Shown one piece after another: positions 1 to 7,837 of a stretch of 17,737 nucleotides of DNA; positions within the stretch are counted from its first letter, which is position 1; each line of letters starts with the position of its first letter. Origin of the DNA: JBCCSZ01 sp039199225. GTDB lineage: Bacteria > Bacteroidota > Bacteroidia > Chitinophagales > Saprospiraceae. The position numbers and the translations under genes are program-made. Below the pieces are notes generated by a model, which was not told the origin of the DNA, searched no databases, and saw only the letters and a program-made list of their open reading frames with translations. The stretch lies in contig JBCCSZ010000153.1 of assembly GCA_039199225.1 (NCBI GenBank), forward strand, positions 1 through 17,737, written 5' to 3'.

Positions 1-232
1 ATTTTTTTCAAAAAAAATCCAATTTTTAAGCTGTTTATAACTGATTTTGTATGCTGCTTTATGCTTAAAATTCTCTCTTTGAATAGACGCGACTCGGAGT
101 GGTCATTTTAGGTAGAAGTAAAAAATTTGCCTGCGAATGTTTACTTTTATGGCTGTAGGAATAGGGTTTTACAGCTTGAAATCCTTCAAAATTACAAAGC
201 GCAATTACGCCAAACGAGAATACCCTTAATCT
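1..232. other. AT-rich intergenic leader, no gene seen
   Basis: This stretch lies before the first gene and is rich in A and T runs. I see no convincing coding region: an open frame starting at 127 overlaps the real gene at 233 in another frame and has no protein-like composition. The promoter of the gene at 233 should lie here, but I could not find a clear Bacteroidota-type pair (TTTG at -33 and TAnnTTTG at -7). Confidence 0.5.
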
Positions 233-712
233 ATGAAAGCTGCCTCTGTAAAAGAACTCAAAACGGAATTGTCAAAATATTCTGCCAAGCAATTGACGGA
301 ATTTTGTCTTCATTTGGCCAAGTTCAAAAAGGAAAATAAGGAATTGCTGACTTATCTACTGTACGAATCTGGCGATGAGGCTTCCTACATTCGCAGCGTT
401 AAATCTCGGATGGACGAGCAGTTTGCCGGCATCAACAAACGCAGTCTTTACTTGATTAAGAAGAGCGTTCGAAAAATATTGAAGGAGACCAAAAAGTACA
501 TTCGCTATTCCAAGCAAAAGGAAACCCAGGTGGAATTGTTGATCCACTTTTGTCAGCAGTTGAAAGGAATCAGTCCAACCATTTTTAGAAGCCGCATCCT
601 GCGAGGCGTTTTTGAGCGCCAAATTAAACTTGTTAAAAAGACACTCTCTACCATGCACGAAGACCTGCAATTCGATTATGAGCAGGAATTGCAGGTCTTG
701 TACAAAGATTAG
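233..712 (+). CDS. Conserved small helical basic protein of Bacteroidota, function unknown
   Basis: A 159-residue soluble protein with no signal peptide and no membrane segment. It is almost entirely predicted helix and is rich in Lys, Arg, Glu and Leu. The N-terminus reads as a short regulatory-looking helix (SVKELKTELSKYSAKQL), followed by a Lys/Glu/Leu stretch at about residues 22-45 (LAKFKKENKELLTYLLYES) and basic helices to the end. From memory, proteins with this KKENKELLTYLL-type block are common, unnamed and conserved in Bacteroidota; no function is established that I know of. The ATG at 233 is preferred because the family block begins soon after it. The gene ends with TAG only 16 bp from the stop of the convergent neighbour. 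It could be a nucleic-acid-associated helical protein given its charge, but that is a guess. Confidence 0.8.
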   Translation: MKAASVKELKTELSKYSAKQLTEFCLHLAKFKKENKELLTYLLYESGDEASYIRSVKSRMDEQFAGINKRSLYLIKKSVRKILKETKKYIRYSKQKETQVELLIHFCQQLKGISPTIFRSRILRGVFERQIKLVKKTLSTMHEDLQFDYEQELQVLYKD

Positions 713-730
713 GATGCATTCAAATGCATC
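713..730. terminator. Short hairpin between convergent genes
   Basis: GATGCATT (713-720) is followed after CA by its exact complement AATGCATC (723-730). The hairpin sits immediately after the TAG of the gene at 233-712, and its right arm reaches the stop codon of the opposing gene at 729. It is symmetric, so it could serve both transcripts, but neither side has a proper T-tract. A role as terminator is inferred from position only. Confidence 0.35.
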
Positions 731-2321
731 ACCGCAAAACGATCAAACGCTTGGTCTGCGCCAGGCCGGAAGCCCTCTTCAATTGAACAAAATAAATACC
801 TGATTGGAGGCCATTCAGCGTAAATTGTATCGCATTATTTCCATCAACCAGCTGTTCTTTTCTTGAGAATACCAGCCGGCCATTCACATCAGAAAGCCGA
901 ATATCTACCTGTTCTGCTTGCGTAGACGGAATGCGCAGCTCGAACCGACTCTTGGTTGGGTTCGGGAAGATTTGCACCGCTGAAAAGTCAAGAGCTTGGA
1001 TTGCGGGCTTTGTTTTGCTAGCACTACAGACTGGCACAACGATATCTAAAGTTTCAAAACAGCCAAAGTCGTCAAAAACCGTTACGCTGTATGTACCACT
1101 TGCTAAAGCCGTAATGTCTCTGGTCGTAGCCCCATTGGACCAGTGATATTGCAATACTGTACTACCGATGGTGCCGCTAGTAGCTTTGATGTCGATGGAC
1201 CCTGTCCCTGAGCCGTCGTCACAAACGAGCGATTGCACCGCAATCTTGATCTGGCAAGGAACCGCCGGACCTCCATCCAAACAACTCATGCCATCCGTCA
1301 AAGGGATAGTATAGCCGAAAGAGCCCAGGTCGAAGGAGTAAAAAGTGCCGCCGATGTTGACGATGCGATGCCCTTGTCCACTATTGGAGTTGTAAACGAA
1401 AATGCTTCGGTCGTCGTCTACCCACAAGGAGGTAAACTCATTGTCGTTGTTTAGTGGATTGGCACCAACGCTTACAACGGGTAAGATGGCCGACGAACTG
1501 GGGGTGCCGATGTTGTACCGACCCAGCCGACCATCTCTCACCGTTACAATGAATGATCTTGTTCCGTCCGTTAGGTATCCAATATCTTTTCCCATCGAAA
1601 TGGCGCCGTTCAGGGTCGTGACACTCAAGCTTCCGATAGCAACCTTGTACAAAGCACCTGGGTTGCCATTGCCGTAGAGGTAGTAATCGGAGCCATTGCA
1701 AACGGCTGAGGTATAGTTTAGACTAAGGTCAATGCCCGCCAATGGGCCGAGGTCTTTACCGATGCCTGCCGCCCCAATTTTGATAAGGTGTTTGTTGCCC
1801 TTGCCCAATCCATAAATGTAGCCATCTGCCTGGTTGAAGCCCAAGGCGTCCAATGCCTGTGCCTTGTAGTTGATGGAAAACAAAAAACTTGGACTGAAAC
1901 CACCAGACGTAACGGAAGCGACATAGACATCCATTGTTCGGTTGACGGTGTTTCTGACCAACTGGAAAAAGGAACCTTCACATGCCAAGGGCTCCAATAC
2001 AGTATAGGTCTCGATAACCTGGCAAGCACTGGCATCGGTCACGGTCACAGTGTACTCACCCGTAGGCAGACTACTAGCTGTTGGCGATAGCAGGGTAGCA
2101 TCATGTGACCATTGGTACTGATAGGGGGCAAGCCCGCCCGTAGGAGCGAGGGAGATGCTACCATCGACCTTTCCAGGTTCTGATACTTCTGATACTACGG
2201 GATGGAGGTCGAGTGTGCAAGATTCGATGGGTGTCAAGGGTTTGCTGGCCATTAGTATAGAACCCATTGCGCAAAAGATGCTAACTAGCAGCATTCGAGT
2301 AAGGAAGATTTGTTTTGACAT
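729..2321 (-). CDS. Secreted SprB-repeat/propeller protein with type A T9SS sorting domain
   Basis: Predicted to be exported across the inner membrane and then through the type IX secretion system to the surface or medium. I place the start at the ATG at 2321 because a standard signal peptide (MSKQIFLTRMLLVSIFCAMG, then SILMA) begins there; an in-frame ATG at 2381 would add 20 residues in front of it. Numbering from 2321: an SprB-like repeat at about 40-112 (GLAPYQYQWS, then PTGEYTVTVTDASAC); a middle part of about 240 residues with Gly-rich repeating units such as GFNQADGYIYGL, resembling the DUF6923 beta-propeller-like family; a second SprB-like repeat at about 356-432 (LQYHWSNG, then ASGTYSVTVFDDFGC); and a Por_Secre_tail C-terminus from about 450 (QIFPNPTKSRFEL to TKRLIVLR). 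Cargo role, for example adhesion, is inferred. It may form its own unit, 231 bp after the upstream regulator. Confidence 0.85.
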   Translation of the reverse strand: MSKQIFLTRMLLVSIFCAMGSILMASKPLTPIESCTLDLHPVVSEVSEPGKVDGSISLAPTGGLAPYQYQWSHDATLLSPTASSLPTGEYTVTVTDASACQVIETYTVLEPLACEGSFFQLVRNTVNRTMDVYVASVTSGGFSPSFLFSINYKAQALDALGFNQADGYIYGLGKGNKHLIKIGAAGIGKDLGPLAGIDLSLNYTSAVCNGSDYYLYGNGNPGALYKVAIGSLSVTTLNGAISMGKDIGYLTDGTRSFIVTVRDGRLGRYNIGTPSSSAILPVVSVGANPLNNDNEFTSLWVDDDRSIFVYNSNSGQGHRIVNIGGTFYSFDLGSFGYTIPLTDGMSCLDGGPAVPCQIKIAVQSLVCDDGSGTGSIDIKATSGTIGSTVLQYHWSNGATTRDITALASGTYSVTVFDDFGCFETLDIVVPVCSASKTKPAIQALDFSAVQIFPNPTKSRFELRIPSTQAEQVDIRLSDVNGRLVFSRKEQLVDGNNAIQFTLNGLQSGIYFVQLKRASGLAQTKRLIVLR

Positions 2322-2552
2322 ACTGTTGATGATTTGATGGATAAATTGCCGAAGACAAGCGATGTCCGGGACTTTTTTCATCGGTCGATGGACGGCATGT
2401 AATGATGGAATGTTGCGAACCAGGCAGACGACAGCTCATTGGCTATCTTGGGAGCTAAGATGGAGATTGAAATGCAGCTTGCCTAAGAGAAATACACCAG
2501 TAGCCCTGTATGGGAATGAAGCGCCATTTTGGGGTAAGGAAGGGAATCAAAA

Positions 2553-3308
2553 TTATTTTTCGAATCGATGGATAAATGCTTCTCGGCGGTTTTTGGCCAG
2601 TTTGAGGTTCGAACCGTCCTCCATGATAAGGTATCCGCCCTCCCCCTTGATATATTGTCGAACGTACATCAAATTGATTAGGTGGGAACGATGAATTCGG
2701 TAAAAATGAGAAGTGGGGAGTTGTTGTTCGAATGCCTTGATATTTTTAGAGGCTAAAATTTCCTTTTGACTTTTGAGAATAATCCGGGTGTACTTTCCGT
2801 CTGCCTCCAGGCGAATGATTTGCTCGAACTGGATAAAATGTAGACCCTCCAATGTGGCCACAGCGAGCTTCACTGGCGGGTGCGTTGCCTTGACTTCCTG
2901 TAAATAGGCAGCGTACTTTTCTGCTGTGTGCTTCAAATTGCGAAACTTTATCACCTTATCGACTGCCTGAATCAGCTCCTTGATGGAAACGGGTTTCATC
3001 AGATAGTCTATAGCATTGAGCTTTAAAGCTTTTAGGGAGTATTGTTCATAAGCGGTGACAAATACGATGGCAAAATCGATATCCGGAAACAATTCCAACA
3101 AATCGAAACTGGTAGCGGTAGACATTTCGATGTCCAGAAATACCAAATCTGGCTTCAGCGCCTGAATCTTTTTGAATGCATCCGTAATGTCTAAACAGCT
3201 AGCTACTACCTACACCTGTGGGCAGTATTCGTTTAGCAAAGTCTTCAGGACAGAGATGGCCTTGGGGACATCGTCTACGATAATGGTGCGTATGATTGGA
3301 TGCTGCAT
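2553..3308 (-). pseudogene. LytTR response regulator interrupted by in-frame TAG at codon 33
   Basis: Read from the ATG at 3308, this is a complete 251-codon LytR/AlgR-type response regulator except for TAG at 3212-3210. The receiver domain is clear on both sides of the stop: acidic pair D12-D13 (RTIIVDDVPKA), phosphoacceptor D59 (VFLDIEM), T85 (FVTAY) and K105 (YLMKP). The LytTR DNA-binding domain spans about 148-251 (IIRLEADGKYTRI, FYRIHRSHLINL). There is no frameshift. A single C-to-T change would turn a CAG (Gln) into this TAG. Restarting downstream needs a TTG at 3146, which loses the acidic pair, or the ATG at 3125, which also loses D59. The gene lies 8 bp after the cognate kinase, so it should be its output. 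It may be a true nonsense allele, a sequencing or assembly error, or be read through. TAG is used as a normal stop in the gene at 233-712, so general reassignment of TAG is unlikely. Confidence 0.85.
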
Positions 3309-3316
3309 GGCTGGTC

Positions 3317-6262
3317 TTAGGTGTTGGGTTGAATGAATGAAACAATGGCTTTTGTGCCAGCTGCTCGGCCTTTGGCATCGAATAAATCTTTGTATTCAAT
3401 GGCAATTTTTTGTTCGCCTAAACGCGCCAGGGCCTCTGTCTTTTCAGTTAGAATTTTGTTGCCAAGTGAGATGGCCTTCCGCTTGGATTGCCGCTGCAAC
3501 TGACTCGAAGCTACTCGTCCGATGCCATTGTCCTGAATACAGCACTGTAACTGATGATTGAAAAGGTGAATAGAGATGTCGAGCTTCCCATGACGTTGTA
3601 AAGGCAAGAGTCCATGGATGATGGCATTTTCAGCCAGTGGTTGTAAAATCATCGTTGGGATGGTATGTTGAGTAGCAACAAAGTTTTTGGGTAAATGAAA
3701 ATGATAGTCGAAACGGTTTTCATGGCTCAATTTGACCAACGCTAGATAAGCTTCCAACAGCTCCAGTTCTTTACTTAGCTTGACCATTTGGGCCGATGAA
3801 TGTTCCAAAAACATGCGCATCAAGGCTGCAAATTTGCTGAGGTGTTCGTTGGCGGAGCGCACATCTTTTTTCACGACAAAGTGCTGAATAGAATTGAGGG
3901 TATTGGAAATAAAATGTGGATTCAACTGTGCTTGCAGTGCCTGCAGTTCCAGCTTTGCAATTTTTTGTTTCAAGCTGACTTTGGCTATGGCTTTCTTACG
4001 CATGCTTTGCATCCAGCCATAAATCAATCCCAAAGAGCTGACTATCAATAGGCTTAGGGCAGCGATCTGGAAACTTTTCCTCTGCCAAAACAGAGGCGTG
4101 ATCTGGATTTGCAATCGCTGAATTGGTACTTTTTGTTCCAGGCTCCCATCGGTGATGGTCAATTCGAAGCTATACATACCAGGTGCCAAGCCTGCGTAGT
4201 GGACCCGCCGACTGGTCGTCGTTGTCCAAAAGGTATCCAGCCCCAATAAGCGGTATCGAAAATCGATTTTTCCCATTTTCGAATAGGAGATACCTGTGTA
4301 ATCAATTTGGAGATTGGCTTTGTCGTATGGAAATGTAACAGCTTGTTGATAGTGGTATACCTCCTTGGATTTGCTTACTTTTTGAATGACTAAGCGGGGA
4401 GCTTGATCCACATATTCTAGGTAGGGATTCAAAAAATTGACACCCTTATCGGTGCCGACAACCAGCAGGGAATCCTTCAAGTGGAGATCATAGATGAGGT
4501 TGGAACCCAGACCGTGTGATGGGTGGAATTGTTGAATGTTTGGCGATTGTTCTACCCCTCTCGCTAAGCTGATTTTATTGAGTCCTTTATTGGTACCTAC
4601 CCAGCATAAATACGCATCCTGTAAGATACTCACCTGGCAATTGTTGCTGCTCAATCCATCCTTTGTGGTGATTTGTTGAATGTCATTTCCTCGCTTGCAA
4701 AGCAGACCATTGTCTTGGGTGGAAAGTAAGACTATTTCATCTCCGATCCCATCGATGTGGGTGATGCGGGCATTGTAAGCCCTATGGCCTTCGAGCAGTC
4801 TGCTGATCTGACCGTTTTCCCAAACATACAATCCTGTATTACTTCCAAAGTAAAACTTACCAGCGCTACTGGCATAGCCACAGAGCACTGGTTGGTCCCA
4901 GATAACATCTACTTGTTGCAGCTTGTTTAGATCAATGCGGTTGAGTTGGGTAGAGGTACAAATGTAGAGGCTGGAATCCGAAAAAAAGAGCGCCTTTTTA
5001 CCACCCGACAAAAGAGAGTTGTTGAACTGTAGTAAGTCTGTTGCGTGTTGCAGAGACAAATCCATGCGGGTCAACTCCTTGTCTCCGATATAGTAAATTT
5101 TATCGCCAAAATATTGAATGTCCCGAATGCGGTTGTAATTCGATTGTCCCGAAAAATTGTGAACGATCTGTTCTGAACCAGTCCACTGGCTGATGTGGCC
5201 ATTGTCGTGGCCAACCAATATGGAGCCATCCTTCGGATGTATCAAAACCGAGTGTGCTTTTGCAGAGGCCAGTCCATTGCTCTGATCAATCAAGGGGAAA
5301 GTTTTGGAAGAAAAGCGAATCAGACCACCGCCAAAAGAGCTGAACCAAAAATGCCCTTCCTGGTCTTCCACCACTGCACTTACAAGGTACTCCGGCAGCA
5401 GTTTTTTAGGGGGAAGTGTTCTGTCAAATTTATTGATTTGCAAGATACCCTTTTGGTCGTTGGTCAGCCAGTAGTGTTGGCTTGTGCTGAAGAGCTTATA
5501 GGAATAGTTGGTCTGATCGAAGTCTTTGATGTATTGGATATTTTGCCAATTAGCCGCTGTATCCAGCACCTGGAGGAAATTGTCTTGTACACAAAAGAGT
5601 GCATCGTCAGCCAAAAAATAGTGTTGGGAATAATTATCAAACTTTAAAAGGGTATCGATCCGTTCTTCATTTATGCTGTATTGGATGTAGCAGTCCTTGC
5701 CGGCCAAGTATAAATTTCCAGCCCCATCGGCCCTAACGAGTTTCCAAGGATTGAGCGCATCGGGAAGCGGCTGCGCAAGCGGTTGGTCTTCAAAGACGAT
5801 GAATTCAGAACCAGAGAGAATGTAAAGACGCTGGTCTGCTCCCAACTTATATTGTGGGTAGTAATCTGGACGGAAAGGTTGGTGGAACATCAGCTGGGCG
5901 AGTTGCTGTGAATTGGCTGTGTTGTAAATCAAACCATCTTCAAAGTAGCAAGCTGTTTTATTGTAGGTCCAAAACCAAATTCTTCCTTTGCGATCTTCCA
6001 CCATGCCCAAAATTTCGGAATCACTGAGCCCATCTTCTTTCTTATAGGTGCTAAAAGAAGCGCCATCGAATTGAATGAGCCCATTGTCCGATCCGATCCA
6101 CAGAAAGCCCCGCTGGTCTATGGCCATCCCATACAGCGTCATGCTTGGCAGGCCATCTTTGGTGGTAAAAAACTGAAAGAGGTGGTCTTGACTGCACAGC
6201 TCGCCACCGACTCCAAGAAGCATCAGACAAATGATTCCAATACTCCTTATTGTACGCGTCAT
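3317..6262 (-). CDS. Sensor histidine kinase: periplasmic beta-propeller, Y_Y_Y domain, LytS-type kinase
   Basis: A 981-residue inner-membrane sensor. The signal peptide is at 1-25 (IRSIGIICLMLLGVGGELCS). It is followed by a large periplasmic beta-propeller built of two-component-regulator repeats (TTKDGLPSMTLYGMAIDQRG, GFLWIGSDNGLIQFDG, LCWVGTNKGLNKIS, LLVVGTDKGVNFLN) and a Y_Y_Y domain at about 655-715 (DFRYRLLGLDTFW, APGMYSFELTITDG). One transmembrane helix lies at about 730-752, then a short coiled linker and a His_kinase (PF06580-like) domain with phospho-acceptor H783 in LNPHFISNTLNSI, N-box at N879 (QPLAENAIIHGL) and G-box at 911-913 (QDNGIG). In this family a ligand bound by the propeller controls phosphorylation of a LytTR regulator; the adjacent regulator at 3308 is the obvious partner. 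All catalytic motifs look intact. The ligand cannot be read from sequence. Confidence 0.92.
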   Translation of the reverse strand: MTRTIRSIGIICLMLLGVGGELCSQDHLFQFFTTKDGLPSMTLYGMAIDQRGFLWIGSDNGLIQFDGASFSTYKKEDGLSDSEILGMVEDRKGRIWFWTYNKTACYFEDGLIYNTANSQQLAQLMFHQPFRPDYYPQYKLGADQRLYILSGSEFIVFEDQPLAQPLPDALNPWKLVRADGAGNLYLAGKDCYIQYSINEERIDTLLKFDNYSQHYFLADDALFCVQDNFLQVLDTAANWQNIQYIKDFDQTNYSYKLFSTSQHYWLTNDQKGILQINKFDRTLPPKKLLPEYLVSAVVEDQEGHFWFSSFGGGLIRFSSKTFPLIDQSNGLASAKAHSVLIHPKDGSILVGHDNGHISQWTGSEQIVHNFSGQSNYNRIRDIQYFGDKIYYIGDKELTRMDLSLQHATDLLQFNNSLLSGGKKALFFSDSSLYICTSTQLNRIDLNKLQQVDVIWDQPVLCGYASSAGKFYFGSNTGLYVWENGQISRLLEGHRAYNARITHIDGIGDEIVLLSTQDNGLLCKRGNDIQQITTKDGLSSNNCQVSILQDAYLCWVGTNKGLNKISLARGVEQSPNIQQFHPSHGLGSNLIYDLHLKDSLLVVGTDKGVNFLNPYLEYVDQAPRLVIQKVSKSKEVYHYQQAVTFPYDKANLQIDYTGISYSKMGKIDFRYRLLGLDTFWTTTTSRRVHYAGLAPGMYSFELTITDGSLEQKVPIQRLQIQITPLFWQRKSFQIAALSLLIVSSLGLIYGWMQSMRKKAIAKVSLKQKIAKLELQALQAQLNPHFISNTLNSIQHFVVKKDVRSANEHLSKFAALMRMFLEHSSAQMVKLSKELELLEAYLALVKLSHENRFDYHFHLPKNFVATQHTIPTMILQPLAENAIIHGLLPLQRHGKLDISIHLFNHQLQCCIQDNGIGRVASSQLQRQSKRKAISLGNKILTEKTEALARLGEQKIAIEYKDLFDAKGRAAGTKAIVSFIQPNT

Positions 6263-6329
6263 CTGATAGTTGATATTTGTATGCAGTTCAATGCCAGTTG
6301 GTCTGTTTTGGAATGAGTAGAAAGGTAGG

Positions 6330-6358
6330 CAAAAGATACGATTCCAAAGAAAAACAAA
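6330..6358 (-). promoter_or_regulatory. Possible Bacteroidota-type promoter of the sensor kinase operon
   Basis: On the minus strand TTTG (6358-6355) is followed by TATCTTTTG (6338-6330), close to the Bacteroidota -33 (TTTG) and -7 (TAnnTTTG) elements. The -7 has one extra T and the spacing is a little short, so this is a candidate only. It would give a leader of roughly 60 bases before the ATG at 6262. Confidence 0.3.
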
Positions 6359-6408
6359 AATTCTTTTAGTCGATAATTTGCTAATTATTAATGCCCAAAT
6401 AATTGGCC

Positions 6409-6422
6409 TTTAAGCGCTTAAA
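6409..6422. promoter_or_regulatory. 14-bp perfect palindrome upstream of the sigma factor gene
   Basis: TTTAAGCGCTTAAA is a perfect 14-bp inverted repeat about 50 bp upstream of the sigma factor ATG. A second, 8-bp palindrome (CTTATAAG, 6430-6437) follows it. Both lie in the 210-bp region between the divergent kinase and sigma operons. Symmetry and position suggest a binding site for a dimeric regulator, but the protein is unknown and an AT-rich palindrome can occur by chance. Confidence 0.35.
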
Positions 6423-6472
6423 ATCTTATCTTATAAGGAGATACTACTTTAAAAAAATATTCGAACTACGCT

Positions 6473-7054
6473 ATGGTCGAGGCCAAGGGTAATGGTAAAA
6501 ACTATATTGCAGGGATAGCTGCCGGCGACACCGCAACGTTGGAAGAAATCTACCGAAAGTACCACCAGGTTATTTTGCACTTGGTGAAGACTCATGGTGG
6601 AAGTGCTGACGATGCCCGCGATGTCTTCCAAGAAGGCATCTTATTTATCTACCAAAAATCGAAAGAGCCCGATTTTCAGCTACGGCATTCTTTTTTATCT
6701 TATTTTTATGTTGTCTGTAAGAATATTTGGTCCAATCATTACCGGAGAAAATACAATGAAGAACTCAGCTTGAATGTTGCCATTATTGAAACAGAAGAGG
6801 CCGGACTTATGGAGGATATTTTGCTAAACGAACAATATCGGCTCTACCGAAAACATTTCCGAAAATTGGGCAAGGATTGTCAAAAGGTGCTGGAAATGTA
6901 TTTCGACAAAGTTAGTATGGCGGAGATTGCCCGACGCATGGGTTTTGCCAGTGAAGGATATGCTAAGAAACGAAAATTTAAGTGCAAAGAAAAACTCATT
7001 CAGCTCATCAAAGCCGATCCTAGTTTTAAAGAATTGAAACACAAGGAAGAATGA
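6473..7054 (+). CDS. ECF-type RNA polymerase sigma factor
   Basis: A 193-residue sigma-70 family protein that should direct RNA polymerase to a specific promoter set. Sigma region 2 is seen at about 22-95 (TLEEIYRKYHQVILHLV, DDARDVFQEGILFIY, FLSYFYVVCKNIWSNHYRRK). After a linker, region 4 with its helix-turn-helix lies at about 133-178 (CQKVLEMYFDKVSMAEIARR, then MGFASEGYAKKRKFKCKEKL). Length and architecture match ECF sigma factors. The ATG at 6473 is the only reasonable start: upstream in frame there is no other ATG before a TAA, and an AAGGAG at 6435-6440 is too far away (over 30 bp) to be its ribosome site. It overlaps the next gene by ATGA (7051-7054), so the two are co-translated. The membrane TPR partner downstream may act as its anti-sigma or sensor; this is inferred. 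Confidence 0.88.
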   Translation: MVEAKGNGKNYIAGIAAGDTATLEEIYRKYHQVILHLVKTHGGSADDARDVFQEGILFIYQKSKEPDFQLRHSFLSYFYVVCKNIWSNHYRRKYNEELSLNVAIIETEEAGLMEDILLNEQYRLYRKHFRKLGKDCQKVLEMYFDKVSMAEIARRMGFASEGYAKKRKFKCKEKLIQLIKADPSFKELKHKEE

Positions 7055-7818
7055 AGGAATCTGATGATCTCATCTCGCAGTATGTTCAAGGAAAACTCAG
7101 GGGAGTGGCCTTGGAACGCTTCGAGCGCCGGCTGGCAGAAGACGATGCCTTAGCCGAGCGGGTCGAGCTTTTGCAAAAATTACATACGGCCATAAACGAC
7201 AAAAGGGCTTTTGAGTTGGAGGATAAAATCAATCACATCGGGCAAAGGTATTTTGTGGAAGAAGAGGCAAAACCTGCTCTCAAACCTTCTTTTTCCGAGA
7301 CCCTATTGCAACAGTGGAAGTGGATCGTCTTTTTGTTGGTCCTCGTATTGGCTTATCTGTTCTTTTTGTCGCAATCGGGTGCGCCCACCAATGCTCAATT
7401 GTATGCGCAATATTTTGAAACTTATCCCTTGGAAGATGGCAAAAGGGGGCGTCCGGAAGCAGATTTATACTCGGCGGCTGTCCAGGAATACCAGCAGGGA
7501 CAATATGCAAAAGCAGCCATTTCGTTTGGTCAGATTGTAGCGGCCGATGCTGAAAATATGCCGGCATTGTTTGGTCAAACACAGGCTTTGCTCAACAAAG
7601 AGACGGTCGATTGGGCCTCTGTCGAAAAACAATTGCAGCAACTCAGTGCGCGCGATCAACATGTGTACGTACAGGATGCAAAATGGTATCTTGCGCTGGT
7701 TTATCTGAGGCAGTCTAAACTGGAACAGGCCAAATCGGAATTGCAGCGCATTGTGGATGGGGGAGGACCTCATGCAGAAAAGGCAGTCTCTCTGCTCCGA
7801 TCTGTCGACAACAACTGA
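7051..7818 (+). CDS. Single-pass membrane TPR protein, probable partner of the ECF sigma factor
   Basis: A 255-residue protein in three parts. Residues 1-85 are cytoplasmic and helical, with an anti-sigma-like start (DDLISQYVQGKLRGVALERF, then ERRLAEDDALAERVELLQKL). One transmembrane helix lies at about 90-107 (WIVFLLVLVLAYLFFL). The periplasmic C-terminal part holds TPR-like helical pairs at about 137-182 (AAVQEYQQGQYAKAAISFGQ) and 207-240 (DAKWYLALVYLRQSKLEQAK). The N-in, C-out layout, the four-base overlap with the sigma gene and the small N-terminal domain suggest an anti-sigma or sensor that holds the sigma factor at the membrane. No zinc-finger His/Cys motif is present, so it is not a ZAS-type anti-sigma factor. 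TPRs may bind a partner such as the convergent CHAT protein; that is a guess. The gene ends 19 bp from the convergent CHAT gene. Confidence 0.8.
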   Translation: MKESDDLISQYVQGKLRGVALERFERRLAEDDALAERVELLQKLHTAINDKRAFELEDKINHIGQRYFVEEEAKPALKPSFSETLLQQWKWIVFLLVLVLAYLFFLSQSGAPTNAQLYAQYFETYPLEDGKRGRPEADLYSAAVQEYQQGQYAKAAISFGQIVAADAENMPALFGQTQALLNKETVDWASVEKQLQQLSARDQHVYVQDAKWYLALVYLRQSKLEQAKSELQRIVDGGGPHAEKAVSLLRSVDNN

Positions 7819-7837
7819 GCTTTGATACAGTAAATGT

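Noticed and set aside
2362..2694. Plus-strand open frame of 110 codons crossing the gap before the response regulator
   Set aside because: Half of it is antisense to the LytTR domain, which is certain, and the translated product has no domain-like pattern. The 2322-2552 region looks like plain intergenic sequence.
3210..3212. TAG read as a reassigned or specially recoded codon
   Set aside because: TAG ends the gene at 233-712 normally, and I see no special stem-loop or insertion-type element after the codon. A point mutation or base-call error is simpler.
3199..3405. Minus-strand frame of 68 codons across the kinase/regulator junction
   Set aside because: It is out of frame with both the kinase and the regulator and exists only as a shadow; it does not restore the broken regulator, so a frameshift explanation is not needed.
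5195..5647. Plus-strand open frame of 150 codons inside the kinase gene
   Set aside because: It is antisense to the well-supported beta-propeller coding region and has no recognisable motif.
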